A DNA stretch of 49,577 nucleotides from an uncultured bacterium (GCA_949299335.1 CASGAD010000037.1:1-49577); one strand, 5' to 3'. Numbered from the stretch's first letter, positions 1-8,457 are shown. Program-made: numbers and translations. Notes: generated from the sequence alone by a model not told the origin.

Positions 1-999
1 AGGTAGGGTGCCTGTGATTGCTAAAGATTGTGCAGTGCCATCATAAGTAACGGTTTTATCTTCAAATTTAATATCTGACATATCATATCTAGCTTTTTCA
101 ATGGTTAAAGTTGCGGTCATATCAGGAATAGGTTTGTAATTGTTTGTATCGCCCTCAAAATGTGCGGTTACTTCATAAGTGCCAACATCGGTCCTTTCAT
201 TACCTTCATAAGTAACAGTAACACCAGTAGGTAGGGTGCCTGTGATTGCTAAAGATTGTGCAGTGCCATCATAAGTAACGGTTTTATCTTCAAATTTAAT
301 ATCTGACATATCATATCTAGCTTTTTCAATGGTTAAAGTTGCAGTCATATCAGGAATAGGCTTATGATTGTTTTCATCTCCTTCAAATTTTGCAACTACT
401 TCATAGGTACCAGCATCAACTTTGTTATTATTTTCATAAGTAACAGTGACTCCTTCTGGTAAAGTACCTGTGATCTCTAAAGAATGTGGACTTCCATCAT
501 AAGTAACTGTAACATCATTAAATTTAACATTAGAAAAATTATAATCTGCTTTTAAAATAGTTAAAGTTGCAGTCATATCAGGAATAGGCTTATGATTGTT
601 TTCATCTCCTTCAAATTTTGCAACTATTTCATATGTGCCAGCATCAACTTTGTTATTATTTTCATAAGTAACAGTGACTCCTTCTGGTAAAGTACCTGTG
701 ATCTCTAAAGAATGTGGACTTCCATCATAAGAAACTTCTTTATTTTCAAAAGTGATACCAGATAAATCATATTCACCCTTTACAATTGTTAAAGTGGCTT
801 TCATATCAGGGATTTCATTATATTTCTCGTAGTCCCCTTTGAACGTTGCAATAACCTCTAAAGTGCCAACATCAACCAATTTATTATTAGTATAGGTTAC
901 ACTAACACCAGTCGGCAAAGTGCCTGTAATTTCTAATTTATGCGCTCTACCATCGTATGTTACCGTCTTATTTTCAAATTTAACTTTAGACATATCATA
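1..999 (-). repeat. Tandem 228-bp (76-codon) coding repeats
   Basis: Equivalent bases recur at 231, 459, 687 and 915, exactly 228 apart. The units run 999-772, 771-544, 543-316, 315-88 and 87 to the edge. Identity is patchy: about 115 bases starting at 1 and at 229 are nearly identical, and so are about 160 bases around 350-510 and 578-738, while the unit nearest the N-terminus is the most diverged. This is the pattern expected from duplication and gene conversion. Confidence 0.95.
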
Positions 1000-1107
1000 A
1001 TTCAACTTTGTAACTTCTGTAGAAGGCGAAGATGAATCACAGGAAGCTAAAGTTACAGGAAAAAAGACAATTGTTGTAAGTAAAAATATCTTACTAATTT
1101 TTTTCAT
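1..1107 (-). CDS. Repeat-containing surface lipoprotein (C-terminus beyond window)
   Basis: An open frame runs from an ATG at 1107 to the window edge (369 codons, no stop). A GGAG box lies 9 bases upstream of the ATG. The first 22 residues form a lipoprotein signal peptide with lipobox TLASC (Cys23). From Tyr37 the protein is tandem 76-residue units, each with YDG, an ITGTLP-x-GV-x-VTY stretch, DAGTY and IPDMTATLTI. These resemble the MBG/YDG-type beta-sandwich repeats of bacterial surface proteins (family assignment by pattern only). Four complete units and part of a fifth are visible. It is probably anchored in the membrane and exposed outside, with an adhesive or spacer role; no catalytic domain is seen in this part. 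The gene is separated from the upstream sensory operon by a 477-base AT-rich gap. Confidence 0.85.
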   Translation of the reverse strand, partial: MKKISKIFLLTTIVFFPVTLASCDSSSPSTEVTKLNYDMSKVKFENKTVTYDGRAHKLEITGTLPTGVSVTYTNNKLVDVGTLEVIATFKGDYEKYNEIPDMKATLTIVKGEYDLSGITFENKEVSYDGSPHSLEITGTLPEGVTVTYENNNKVDAGTYEIVAKFEGDENNHKPIPDMTATLTILKADYNFSNVKFNDVTVTYDGSPHSLEITGTLPEGVTVTYENNNKVDAGTYEVVAKFEGDENNHKPIPDMTATLTIEKARYDMSDIKFEDKTVTYDGTAQSLAITGTLPTGVTVTYEGNERTDVGTYEVTAHFEGDTNNYKPIPDMTATLTIEKARYDMSDIKFEDKTVTYDGTAQSLAITGTLP

Positions 1108-1584
1108 TACTTCATTCTCCTTAATTATTTGATATTCCATATACTTTGCTATTGAATGGAAATTCAATTTTACTCATTATTTAATCTTTTATTCTTTATT
1201 TTCTTATTTTATTAAGCGGATTAATTGATTTAATGTTTAATTAACCTATTTAAATTAGATTAATTAGTTAAAAATTATAAAGGGGATTAAATTAATCTAA
1301 TTTATACTTTTTAAATATATTCTAATTTTAAAAATATATTATTTATGACAGATTAATAATATTAATAAAAATTAATAATTTTAATCACGCTTATTAATTA
1401 CATCACCCACTTTCTTCTAAATAAATCCAAATGAAAAAATAGCTATTATCTTATAACATTCTTTACATTTATACGATTTTCTTATGGTCGCATTTTAGCA
1501 TAAAAAAATAACCATAAAAGTACCCAAACAGGTACCATACTGCATATATTTTTGATAAAAGTTCTAATTATAAATTAAGTAAAA
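1108..1584. promoter_or_regulatory. AT-rich intergenic region with GATTAA motifs and a 15-bp inverted repeat
   Basis: No credible gene is seen in these 477 bases. A perfect 15-bp inverted repeat pairs 1251-1265 with 1290-1304 (arm TAAATTAGATTAATT, 24-base loop). GATTAA recurs at 1219, 1258, 1285 and 1351. The arms lack the GC core and T-run of a terminator, so an operator or structured 5' leader of the lipoprotein gene is more likely. The regulator is unknown; the adjacent LuxR-type regulator is an obvious candidate but this is inference. Confidence 0.4.
1501..1535 (-). terminator. Weak intrinsic terminator after the LuxR-type regulator
   Basis: On the minus strand GTACC and GGTAC (1531-1535 and 1520-1524) can pair around a 6-base loop and are followed by a T-rich tract with a run of seven T. 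The stem is only 5 bp, so the call is tentative. Confidence 0.4.
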
Positions 1585-2235
1585 TTAAATATCTATCTCA
1601 GCTCTTTCTAATATTACAAGTCCACTTTCTCTGGCTTTTACTGCTAGTTCTGTTCTAGAACGTAAACATGTTTTTGATAACATATTTGAAATATGTTTTT
1701 TTACAGCATTTAAAGAAACACCTAATTTGTCTGCAATTTCTTGATTACTGTATCCGCCTGTCATTAATCGAAGAACAATTAGTTCCTTATTTGTAAATTC
1801 ATTACTTTTTGCAACGCCTATGTTAACTAATTGCAAATTATTTGGATATACAATTTGTCCTTCCATTACTTTATCCATTACAGAAATAAGACTTTCTTTT
1901 CTATTGTCTTTATACCAAAAACCTTCAGCACCAAGTTTTTTAGCTCGATCCAAATATGAACATTCTGGCATGCTAGTTATAATAATAATTTTAATATCCG
2001 GATATTTCTTTTTTATCTTTTCTGCCGCAATTAATCCATTAGCTTCATCCGATGTTAAAACATCCATCAAAATCAAATCAATGTTGCCTGCCATACAATA
2101 TAACTCTGCAAAAGCTGCACATTCTATACTTTTCTTTAAAATATATTTCTCCGAAGAACTAATTAAATATTTAAATAATTGGGTAGGAATTAATTGATCT
2201 TCAACTATCAATACATTAAATTTCCCATTCGTCAT
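1585..2235 (-). CDS. NarL/LuxR-family response regulator
   Basis: A 216-residue two-domain regulator. The receiver domain (about 7-125) has the acidic pair ED near 12-13 and the phospho-acceptor Asp58 in LILMDV. A LuxR-type helix-turn-helix (about 145-205) shows the family signature around SNQEIADKLGVSLNAVKKHI. It would be phosphorylated by the kinase encoded just upstream and act as a DNA-binding transcription factor. The ATG at 2235 lies inside the end of the kinase gene (20-base overlap) and is preceded by AAAGGAG, which fixes the start and implies translational coupling. It is the last gene of the three-gene operon from 5187. Targets are unknown. Confidence 0.92.
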   Translation of the reverse strand: MTNGKFNVLIVEDQLIPTQLFKYLISSSEKYILKKSIECAAFAELYCMAGNIDLILMDVLTSDEANGLIAAEKIKKKYPDIKIIIITSMPECSYLDRAKKLGAEGFWYKDNRKESLISVMDKVMEGQIVYPNNLQLVNIGVAKSNEFTNKELIVLRLMTGGYSNQEIADKLGVSLNAVKKHISNMLSKTCLRSRTELAVKARESGLVILERAEIDI

Positions 2236-3520
2236 TTACTTTCTCCTTTGGCATGATAATCTTAAGTTCAAATTCAGGTAAACTAATTATATTCATAGTT
2301 CCGCCTTCTCTTTCTACTAAACTTCGAAGAGATGATAATCCACCTCTTTCTATTATTTCTGAATTTGGCTGATTTCCATTGTTTTTAATCGTAATTATAT
2401 AAATATTTTTTTCATCAATGATATTAACCTTTACAATATTTCCTTTTGCATACTTAATTGTGTTAGTTATGCATTCAATTGAAGCGTTAATAACAACACT
2501 TTTTATCTTTTTTTCTTTCGGCTTTATGCCATTTATTTCTACTATTACCCCTATAGATTTTGCTGCTAAATATAAACCATTATATGTATCGAAGTTTTTA
2601 TTTTGTTTTGTTTCTTTAAAACTAAGTAAGTCTCTTTGCCATAAATTAAGAAGTTGACTTTTTTCTTCTTTGCTCATTTCTTTAGATAGAGCTTTTTTCG
2701 TTAATAACAATAATCGACCTAACTCATCATGTATATAAATTTTAGCATTTAATGTTTCTTTTTTAGCTATTAATTCATTTATATTATCGCCATAATCACG
2801 AATACGCTTATTAAACAATATAAGTTCTTTATTTTTCTTCTCTAAATCAATCAATAAGTTATATTTTGTTGTAATATCTGTTGCAACAATCTCATAAATT
2901 ATTTCGCCATCAATTTTATGTATTATACGTTTAAAACTATATATATTATTATCTATTTTTATAATCGGTTTTTCTTCATCATTTAATCTTAAACAAGGAA
3001 AAATTAACTCTTTTTTTCTTAGTGAGTTCCAAAAATCTAGTCCATTTATAAGTGGATGTTTTAATATTTTTAAGCATAAATCATTCATTTTTATGTTTGT
3101 TAACATTAAAACTCCACTTTTTTCATAAAAACAAATACCAGTTGGTAGATAATCAAATCCCTCCTTAATACTCGATTTTGAAATATAGTTTTTATCAAAT
3201 TTATATCCTAAAATAAAAACAACGATTGATAAACTCAGGAGTAATATTTCGACAAATAAATATAGCCAAATTGATCTATTAATTGCCCATAATGAAATTT
3301 GAGGTATGTTATCAAAGTTATCAGATTTAATAAAAGATATTAGAAATAGTGTAATTAAACTAGAAACTAAGAAATTAATCATACCTAAAACTGTGACATA
3401 ATAAGGTTTAGCCCTTCTTTTTATAAAGAAGAATAAATCAAACAAAGAAATTAACATTATAAAAATGTTTATTATAACTACTATTTTTTGAACTATGTAA
3501 GGCGAAGTTAAAAATGTCAT
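2216..3520 (-). CDS. Membrane sensor histidine kinase, NarX/DesK-like (HisKA_3 type)
   Basis: A 434-residue kinase. Three membrane segments (about 9-33, 41-64, 83-106) precede a PAS-like region (about 120-220) and a coiled coil (about 220-258). The phospho-acceptor is probably His264 in IYIHDELGRLL, a HisKA_3-type box. The ATPase domain shows an N-box (ECITNTIKYAKG) and a G-box (RGGLSSLRSLVEREGG). This class pairs with LuxR-type regulators, which is what lies directly downstream. Its ATG overlaps the stop codon of the preceding 7TM gene (TAATG), another sign of coupled translation. The signal sensed is unknown, as no extracellular domain of useful size is present. Confidence 0.9.
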   Translation of the reverse strand: MTFLTSPYIVQKIVVIINIFIMLISLFDLFFFIKRRAKPYYVTVLGMINFLVSSLITLFLISFIKSDNFDNIPQISLWAINRSIWLYLFVEILLLSLSIVVFILGYKFDKNYISKSSIKEGFDYLPTGICFYEKSGVLMLTNIKMNDLCLKILKHPLINGLDFWNSLRKKELIFPCLRLNDEEKPIIKIDNNIYSFKRIIHKIDGEIIYEIVATDITTKYNLLIDLEKKNKELILFNKRIRDYGDNINELIAKKETLNAKIYIHDELGRLLLLTKKALSKEMSKEEKSQLLNLWQRDLLSFKETKQNKNFDTYNGLYLAAKSIGVIVEINGIKPKEKKIKSVVINASIECITNTIKYAKGNIVKVNIIDEKNIYIITIKNNGNQPNSEIIERGGLSSLRSLVEREGGTMNIISLPEFELKIIMPKEKVNDEWEI

Positions 3521-5187
3521 TACTCATTACCTCTTAATTTAATAGTTAAAGTTTGATAGAGACATTCTTCTTCTTTTTTAATATCAATACTTGCATTAAT
3601 TTTATCAAATAATTTATTAGTAAAATTTGAGACATCAGAAGAAGCATGAGATGAAACAACTCGTATATAAAGGATATTTTGATAAAATGAAATTTTTACT
3701 AATAATTCAGAAATAGTTGGCAATCCATTTTTAATGCATTCATGAAAAAAATCATACAGTAGAATAGCAATTTCTGTATTAATTTTTTTGTCTGGAGTTG
3801 TAATAAAAGAAGTTTGTATTCCACAATCTGATAAATAGTTCAATGACTCTTCGATAGATAAATTAATCTCGAATATATTAACATTATCATTTTGACTCAA
3901 TATAATTTGAAGATTACTTCTTCTTTTTATATAAACTAAAAAAATACAAGCAATGTGAAGGTTCTTTTTATATGCTTTATCATTCTCATCAACATTTTTT
4001 AAAATAATATTTATCGATTCAATTGCATCAGCACATATCTCAAATATTTGTGAATATAAATAATTCTGCTGTTCTATTTTCGTTTTCTTTTCTTTTATTC
4101 TATTTTCATTAATGATAAGTACATTTTTTTCCTTTAGTTCTTCATTTATTGACATAAGTTCATCTACAAGTTTATTTACACTTGAAAAATCTTCTAAATA
4201 AAAAACGTAGCCACCTGAAATCCTCTTACATGATAGACGAGTATTTTTATTAATAAAAATACTTTCATTTATTTTTGCGTTTTCAAACTGGCATTTTGTT
4301 AGCACTATCTTTTTATTAGTATTAAAAATTGGTCTTATATTTTTATCAACTATAATGGATGATAGATTAGATACAGCAAAATACTTTTCATAATTTCTAT
4401 TTGACGGAACAAGACCAATATAAATACAACTCTCCATTAATATAATAAAAGAAAACGAAATTAATTCTGGTATTTTATATGCTTGAGTTACAAAAAAATA
4501 ACATAAAAAGGAAACTAAAAATGAAAAAATAAAAAATATAATGGGTATCCAAATTCTTCTTTTACAAGATGATACGCTACAAATAAAAAACAAAATAATT
4601 AACATGCTTAATATAAGCAATATTATCCATGACATTGTAAGAAAATAGACAATACCATGGGTGTAATCTGAACTGAAATTTTCAAAACTTTCGTTAAATG
4701 AAAAAGCAAGTTGATGTAAATCATTAGTTAATATTAATCCAATTAATATAATAGAAGGGATGAAAATAACATATATACACTTATTTATTATAGAATAGGC
4801 ATTTTTTCTAAATTCCAGTACTGCAATTAACGCAATGCAAGGTACAAGACATTGTGGTATGTAATATAAGTACCATAGGTATCGACTAGCTATTTCGTTA
4901 TCAAAAAAACACTCGTATTTTATATATCTAATTAATAGCCATAAAATTATTAACGCAACAATAATTAATAGTTTTATTTTTATTGATTTTTTTACTATAC
5001 GGTTATTAATTGTATATCCCCATATAAAAATCAGTAAGAAAAAAATAAGATTAGCACATAAGTTAACTATTTTGGCTAGTAACATTGGCAAATTTTCATC
5101 AAAATATTGAAAAATACCCGCTAAAACAAAAAATATGAAACATAAAGAATAAATAGCAATCGGATTTTTGCCTATTTTAGCTAACAT
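3520..5187 (-). CDS. 7TM histidine-kinase-like sensor protein lacking an obvious phospho-acceptor His
   Basis: A 555-residue protein whose first 270 residues form seven to eight membrane helices, including the stretch around WYLYYIPQCLVPCIALI and the LTNDLHQLAF motif typical of the 7TM N-terminal sensor domain of clostridial kinases. A soluble PAS-like part and a charged coiled coil (about 335-375) follow. Where a kinase would carry its H-box I see EQQNYLYSQIFEICADAI without histidine, and no clear G-box, so it is likely a pseudokinase or signal-input subunit for the kinase encoded next. AGGAAG precedes the ATG and a consensus-like promoter lies just upstream, making this the first gene of the operon. 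The function as a partner sensor is inferred from gene order. Confidence 0.75.
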   Translation of the reverse strand: MLAKIGKNPIAIYSLCFIFFVLAGIFQYFDENLPMLLAKIVNLCANLIFFLLIFIWGYTINNRIVKKSIKIKLLIIVALIILWLLIRYIKYECFFDNEIASRYLWYLYYIPQCLVPCIALIAVLEFRKNAYSIINKCIYVIFIPSIILIGLILTNDLHQLAFSFNESFENFSSDYTHGIVYFLTMSWIILLILSMLIILFFICSVSSCKRRIWIPIIFFIFSFLVSFLCYFFVTQAYKIPELISFSFIILMESCIYIGLVPSNRNYEKYFAVSNLSSIIVDKNIRPIFNTNKKIVLTKCQFENAKINESIFINKNTRLSCKRISGGYVFYLEDFSSVNKLVDELMSINEELKEKNVLIINENRIKEKKTKIEQQNYLYSQIFEICADAIESINIILKNVDENDKAYKKNLHIACIFLVYIKRRSNLQIILSQNDNVNIFEINLSIEESLNYLSDCGIQTSFITTPDKKINTEIAILLYDFFHECIKNGLPTISELLVKISFYQNILYIRVVSSHASSDVSNFTNKLFDKINASIDIKKEEECLYQTLTIKLRGNE

Positions 5188-5206
5188 ATTTTAACTTCCT
5201 AAAAAC

Positions 5207-5235
5207 ATTATAATTTATTACATATGATTTACCAA
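5207..5235 (-). promoter_or_regulatory. Sigma-A-type promoter of the sensory operon
   Basis: On the minus strand TTGGTA (5235-5230) and TATAAT (5212-5207) are separated by exactly 17 bases. Transcription would start near 5200, about 13 bases before the ATG at 5187, leaving room for the AGGAAG ribosome site. Confidence 0.7.
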
Positions 5236-5344
5236 TTAAATCATTGTATATTTATAAAACTATAGAAAATAATAGATTTTAAAATGAATAATATTCATCA
5301 ATTAATGATTATGTATTTTATGAAATTATTACAAATCCAAACTG

Positions 5345-5476
5345 TCAATCACTATCAGGATCTAAAAAACTATCACATACTAGATAATCCGCTCTAAAAT
5401 GAACTTCAAACTCGACATTATCTTTTTTGTTTTTGTGTAATGTGTAAACGCCATAATTAAAAAGTTGGTTTGACAT
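5345..5476 (-). CDS. Possible 43-residue small ORF or gene remnant
   Basis: An ATG at 5476 opens 43 codons ending in TGA at 5345-5347. The product has a balanced, protein-like composition (NYGVYTLHKNKKDN early, LDPDSD at the end). No ribosome-binding site precedes it, so it may be the tail of a decayed gene. No family was recognised. Confidence 0.2.
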   Translation of the reverse strand: MSNQLFNYGVYTLHKNKKDNVEFEVHFRADYLVCDSFLDPDSD

Positions 5477-6131
5477 TGACAATCATTGAGACGACTCGAG
5501 GAAATGATCAGGATTAAATCATTGCAGGAGCGAGAAAATGACTCCCAAAAAGTACTCATTAGATAAAAAGTTTTTTGTGGACAAAAAGTTTTGGGTCTCC
5601 GTTTTTTTACGGGGTGTTAAAAATTTAAAAAGCTTCTACTTTTTACGGGGCACTACTTAACGGTATCACCTAAATCTTTACCTAAGGGATTAAAATCTTT
5701 ATAAATTAAAAAGATCCTCTTTCTCAAATGACTGCAGTTTGAGATACCGAATGAAATGTTTTTTTATGCTTTTATTTTACTATTAATTCTTCCTAAATTG
5801 TCTTATTAATCGTTTTGCCATCAATTTTTATTTTTATATATCGATCTGTAAAGCATCTACCTAAAACAATTCGGACAAAAAATTCGCTTCAATAAATAAT
5901 TCGGAAGATTATTTTGAGTATTTTATTTTGTGCAATTTTTTACGGGGTCTGTTTTGCTATAAAAAAAGGAGAACTTATACAAAACCCCGTAAATACCCCG
6001 CAAAAAATCAGAGAGCCAAAGTTTTTTGTGCAAACTAACGATTACTAGTAGAGGCTTGTCCTAGCGTTCGAGCTTTTGCTCATTTATCATAATTTAATCA
6101 TTTTGAGGCTAAAAACACTTATTTTTGGCAC
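5477..6131. other. Gene-poor region with repeated ACGGGG motifs
   Basis: This stretch contains no recognisable long gene. ACGGGG occurs at 5609, 5645 and 5942, and its inverse CCCCGT at 5985 with CCCCG at 5996, which is striking in such AT-rich DNA. The 13-mer AAAGTTTTTTGTG occurs at 5567-5579 and again at 6018-6030. A 7-bp hairpin lies at 5722-5744 (TCTCAAA/TTTGAGA), and the ACGGGG copy at 5942 can pair with CCCCGT at 5985-5990. It may be a decayed mobile or repetitive element; no transposase reading frame was found. Confidence 0.45.
5538..5660 (+). CDS. Possible 40-residue basic small protein
   Basis: An ATG at 5538 is preceded by GGAG (5527-5530) at an ideal 7-base spacing and opens 40 codons to TAA at 5658-5660. 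The peptide is rich in Lys and aromatic residues and repeats short words (DKKF twice, FLRG twice); the FLRG copies are encoded by the repeated ACGGGG motifs. The repeats and unusual composition argue for chance translation of a repeat element as much as for a real gene. Confidence 0.25.
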   Translation: MTPKKYSLDKKFFVDKKFWVSVFLRGVKNLKSFYFLRGTT

Positions 6132-6170
6132 AAAAAACGGTTTGACCAGCGATTTTCACTGTATCAAACC
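6132..6170 (-). terminator. Intrinsic terminator downstream of tRNA-Glu
   Basis: On the minus strand GGTTTGA (6170-6164) pairs with TCAAACC (6145-6139), with additional CAG/CTG pairing inside, followed by GTTTTTT. It begins 13 bases after the CCA end of the tRNA. Confidence 0.75.
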
Positions 6171-6183
6171 ATTGCTTTCAATG

Positions 6184-6260
6184 TGGTACTCTGTACGGGA
6201 TTCGAACCCGTGAATGACGCCTTGAGAGGGCGTTGAGTTAAGCCGCTTCTCCAACAGAGC
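6184..6260 (-). tRNA. tRNA-Glu (anticodon CUC)
   Basis: The 77 bases fold into a full cloverleaf. The acceptor stem is GCTCTGT with ACAGAGT (one G-T pair), the D stem GAG/CTC, the anticodon stem ACGCC/GGCGT and the T arm ACGGG-TTCGAAT-CCCGT; the discriminator is A and CCA is encoded. The seven-base anticodon loop CTCTCAA places CTC at positions 34-36, reading GAG. It is on the same strand as gltX, whose product would charge it, but is separated from it by the gltX terminator. Confidence 0.9.
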
Positions 6261-6360
6261 AGTGAATTTATTTTATCAAATAAAAATAATTAAATAAATA
6301 TTTATTTAATTATAAAGAGTTTCGATCACTTTACTACGCGATATTTAATTTCGATTTTAT

Positions 6361-6423
6361 TTAATAAATAAAAGCGGCCTTTTCTGAAATAGTGTTTATT
6401 AATACTTTTATTTGACCGCTTTT
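6361..6423 (-). terminator. Intrinsic terminator of gltX
   Basis: On the minus strand AAAAGCGGTC (6423-6414) pairs with GGCCGCTTTT (6379-6370), 10 bp with one G-T pair. The 34-base loop is long, and the stem is followed by TTTTATTTATT. It starts 18 bases after the gltX stop. Confidence 0.6.
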
Positions 6424-6441
6424 ATTAGAATCATTAAATAA

Positions 6442-8103
6442 TTATTTTAATTCATTTAATGCAAGTTCAATTCTATAAGTTACTTCTTCACTTCCTAATA
6501 TTTTCATAATAGAAAATAGATTTGGAGTTACTTTTCTACCAACTAAAACTACTCTTAAAATTTCGCAGGCATCGTTAACATTTCCTGCCCATTTAGATGG
6601 ATTCTCTTTATATACTTTATTATCAGCGCAAAAGCCAACCTCACTAGAAATTGCTTTTACATTACTAAACCATGTATTTTCATCATTATCTAAAGCGTAG
6701 TTATTTAAATATTTAGTTAAGAAAGCTTTAATAACGTCTTTAGATATTTTTTCGTTATACTCTTCTTTTTTAATGTTATTACAGAAAGTATCATGATCAA
6801 AGAAAGCAATTACAGGATATATATCACTATATTTAGCATAATCTTTTCTAGGATTTTTCTTTTCTCTTTCTATATTTAAAATTTCTAGATATCGAGCATA
6901 ATCTTTTTCAATAAATGAAGTTAATTCAGGAGAATACTTTTTAGCCCAAGCATAAGATTTTTCACCGATTTCTTCTTTAGTCATTTTGCTTAAGATTTCT
7001 TTAGAATAGAAAATTAACTTATCATTATCAAATAAAGCGCCATCTAAAGACATTTTCTTTAATTGGAATTTAAAATGACTTAAATCATAATCTTTTGATT
7101 GAACAATAAAGTCTTCATAATTTGAATTAGCAATAGTCATTAAATAGACTAATAAAGCTTTTGGTTCATAACCCTCTTTTAAGAAGAAATCTACACTGGC
7201 TTCTGGATCTTTACGTTTAGATAATTTTCTTTTATTACCATTATCGAGTTTCATAATTACAGGAAGATGAGCGTATTTAGGTAATTTAAATCCTAAACGT
7301 CTAAACATTTCAATATGTATTGGTAATGAAGGGAGCCATTCTTCTCCTCTTGTAACTAAATTAGTATGCATAAAATGGTCATCAACAACATGAGCAAAAT
7401 GGTATGTTGGTAAACCATCTCCTTTAAAAATAACTACATCTTGGTCATTTTCGGTTAAAAGTAAGTCACCTCTAATTTCATCATGAGCTTTAATTTTATT
7501 TAAATGATTTCCATTAGATTTAAATCTAATTACAAAGCTTTTACCTTCTTTAATCATTTTAATAGCTTCTTTAGGATCTAAATCTCTATAGATTGCATAT
7601 TTTCCATAAACACCTGTAATTTCTTTATTAGCAGTTTGACTCTCTCTTAACTTGGCTAAATCTTCTTCATTTAAAAAGCAAGGATAAGCATCGCCACGAG
7701 CAATGAGCTCTTTAATGACAACTTCATAAATTTCTTTACGTTTAGATTGAACATAAGGACCATAAATTCCTTCTTCATAATCGCCATAATACCCTTCATT
7801 AGGAATAATATCAAATTCTTTTAATTGTCTTAATAAAAGTTTGTCACTTCCTTCAATTTCACGCTTTGTGTCTGTATCTTCTAATCTTGTATAAAAAATT
7901 CCATTTGTATCTTTAGCAATTTTAGAAGCAATCATAGAAGTAAATAAACTTCCAGTATGTAAAAAACCTGTTGGTGAAGGCGCAAATCTAGTAACTTTAG
8001 CACCTTCTATTAAATTTCTTTCAGGGAATCTTTTCTCTAAATCTTCAATTGTTAAATTAATTTTTGGGAATATAAGATCTGCTAATTCTTGTCTTGAATC
8101 CAT
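6442..8103 (-). CDS. gltX: Glutamyl-tRNA synthetase
   Basis: A class I aminoacyl-tRNA synthetase that joins glutamate to its tRNA in the cytosol. It has the HIGH-type motif in RFAPSPTGFLHTGS and the KMSKS-type motif KLSKRK followed by DPEASVDFFL. I use the ATG at 8103 (product about 553 residues, beginning MDSRQELADLI) because AGAGAGG lies upstream at a workable distance. In-frame ATGs at 8145 and 8178 would add 14 to 25 Lys-rich residues; the longest would abut tRNA-Gly on the other strand. At this length it matches the longer GltX type of clostridia and relatives rather than the roughly 480-residue form. Whether it also mischarges tRNA-Gln cannot be told here. Confidence 0.93.
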   Translation of the reverse strand: MDSRQELADLIFPKINLTIEDLEKRFPERNLIEGAKVTRFAPSPTGFLHTGSLFTSMIASKIAKDTNGIFYTRLEDTDTKREIEGSDKLLLRQLKEFDIIPNEGYYGDYEEGIYGPYVQSKRKEIYEVVIKELIARGDAYPCFLNEEDLAKLRESQTANKEITGVYGKYAIYRDLDPKEAIKMIKEGKSFVIRFKSNGNHLNKIKAHDEIRGDLLLTENDQDVVIFKGDGLPTYHFAHVVDDHFMHTNLVTRGEEWLPSLPIHIEMFRRLGFKLPKYAHLPVIMKLDNGNKRKLSKRKDPEASVDFFLKEGYEPKALLVYLMTIANSNYEDFIVQSKDYDLSHFKFQLKKMSLDGALFDNDKLIFYSKEILSKMTKEEIGEKSYAWAKKYSPELTSFIEKDYARYLEILNIEREKKNPRKDYAKYSDIYPVIAFFDHDTFCNNIKKEEYNEKISKDVIKAFLTKYLNNYALDNDENTWFSNVKAISSEVGFCADNKVYKENPSKWAGNVNDACEILRVVLVGRKVTPNLFSIMKILGSEEVTYRIELALNELK

Positions 8104-8178
8104 GGTGATATTTTTCCTCTCTTTTTTCTTTTTTTCTATTGACATGATTTTCTCTTTTATCATATAATAATCAAGCAC

Positions 8179-8252
8179 GCAGGTGTAGTTCAGTGGTAGA
8201 ACACCACCTTGCCAAGGTGGCTATGCGGGTTCGATTCCCGTCACTTGCTCCA
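8179..8252 (+). tRNA. tRNA-Gly (anticodon GCC)
   Basis: The 74-base sequence folds as a cloverleaf: acceptor GCAGGTG/CACTTGC with one G-T pair, D arm TAGTTCAGTGGTAGA, anticodon stem CCACC/GGTGG around loop TTGCCAA (anticodon GCC), T arm CGGG-TTCGATT-CCCG, discriminator T and an encoded CCA. It is divergent from gltX. Confidence 0.95.
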
Positions 8253-8265
8253 AACCTAATTAATT

Positions 8266-8290
8266 CCTCGATTGCGTGTCGAGGTTTTTT
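8266..8290 (+). terminator. Intrinsic terminator of tRNA-Gly
   Basis: CCTCGA (8266-8271) and TCGAGG (8279-8284) form a 6-bp stem with a 7-base loop, followed directly by six T. It starts 14 bases after the tRNA. Confidence 0.8.
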
Positions 8291-8409
8291 ATTGCTTAGA
8301 TAAGTGAAGTGATAAATTTGATTCAGTTTTATTATATAAAACTGCTTGTAAAGAATAATACTATAAATCTCATTTGTCAATAAAGCTGTTTTTATAAATC
8401 AAGTTTTTT

Positions 8410-8452
8410 TAATAAAATAAAAGGGTTTTGCATATTTTTTAAACAAAACCCT
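8410..8452 (-). terminator. Intrinsic terminator of the cdaA-deoD gene cluster
   Basis: On the minus strand AGGGTTTTG (8452-8444) pairs perfectly with CAAAACCCT (8430-8422), followed by TTTATTTTATT. It follows the stop codon at 8458 by only 6 bases and ends the cluster. Confidence 0.85.
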
Positions 8453-8457
8453 ATTTT

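Noticed and set aside
1-999. Regular direct repeats resembling a CRISPR array or satellite
   Set aside because: The 228-bp period is a multiple of three, the frame is open throughout and the repeats encode a protein domain.
8171-8380. 69-codon minus-strand ORF ending in STTELHLRA
   Set aside because: It reads the antisense of tRNA-Gly; such tRNA-antisense frames are a well-known false gene call.
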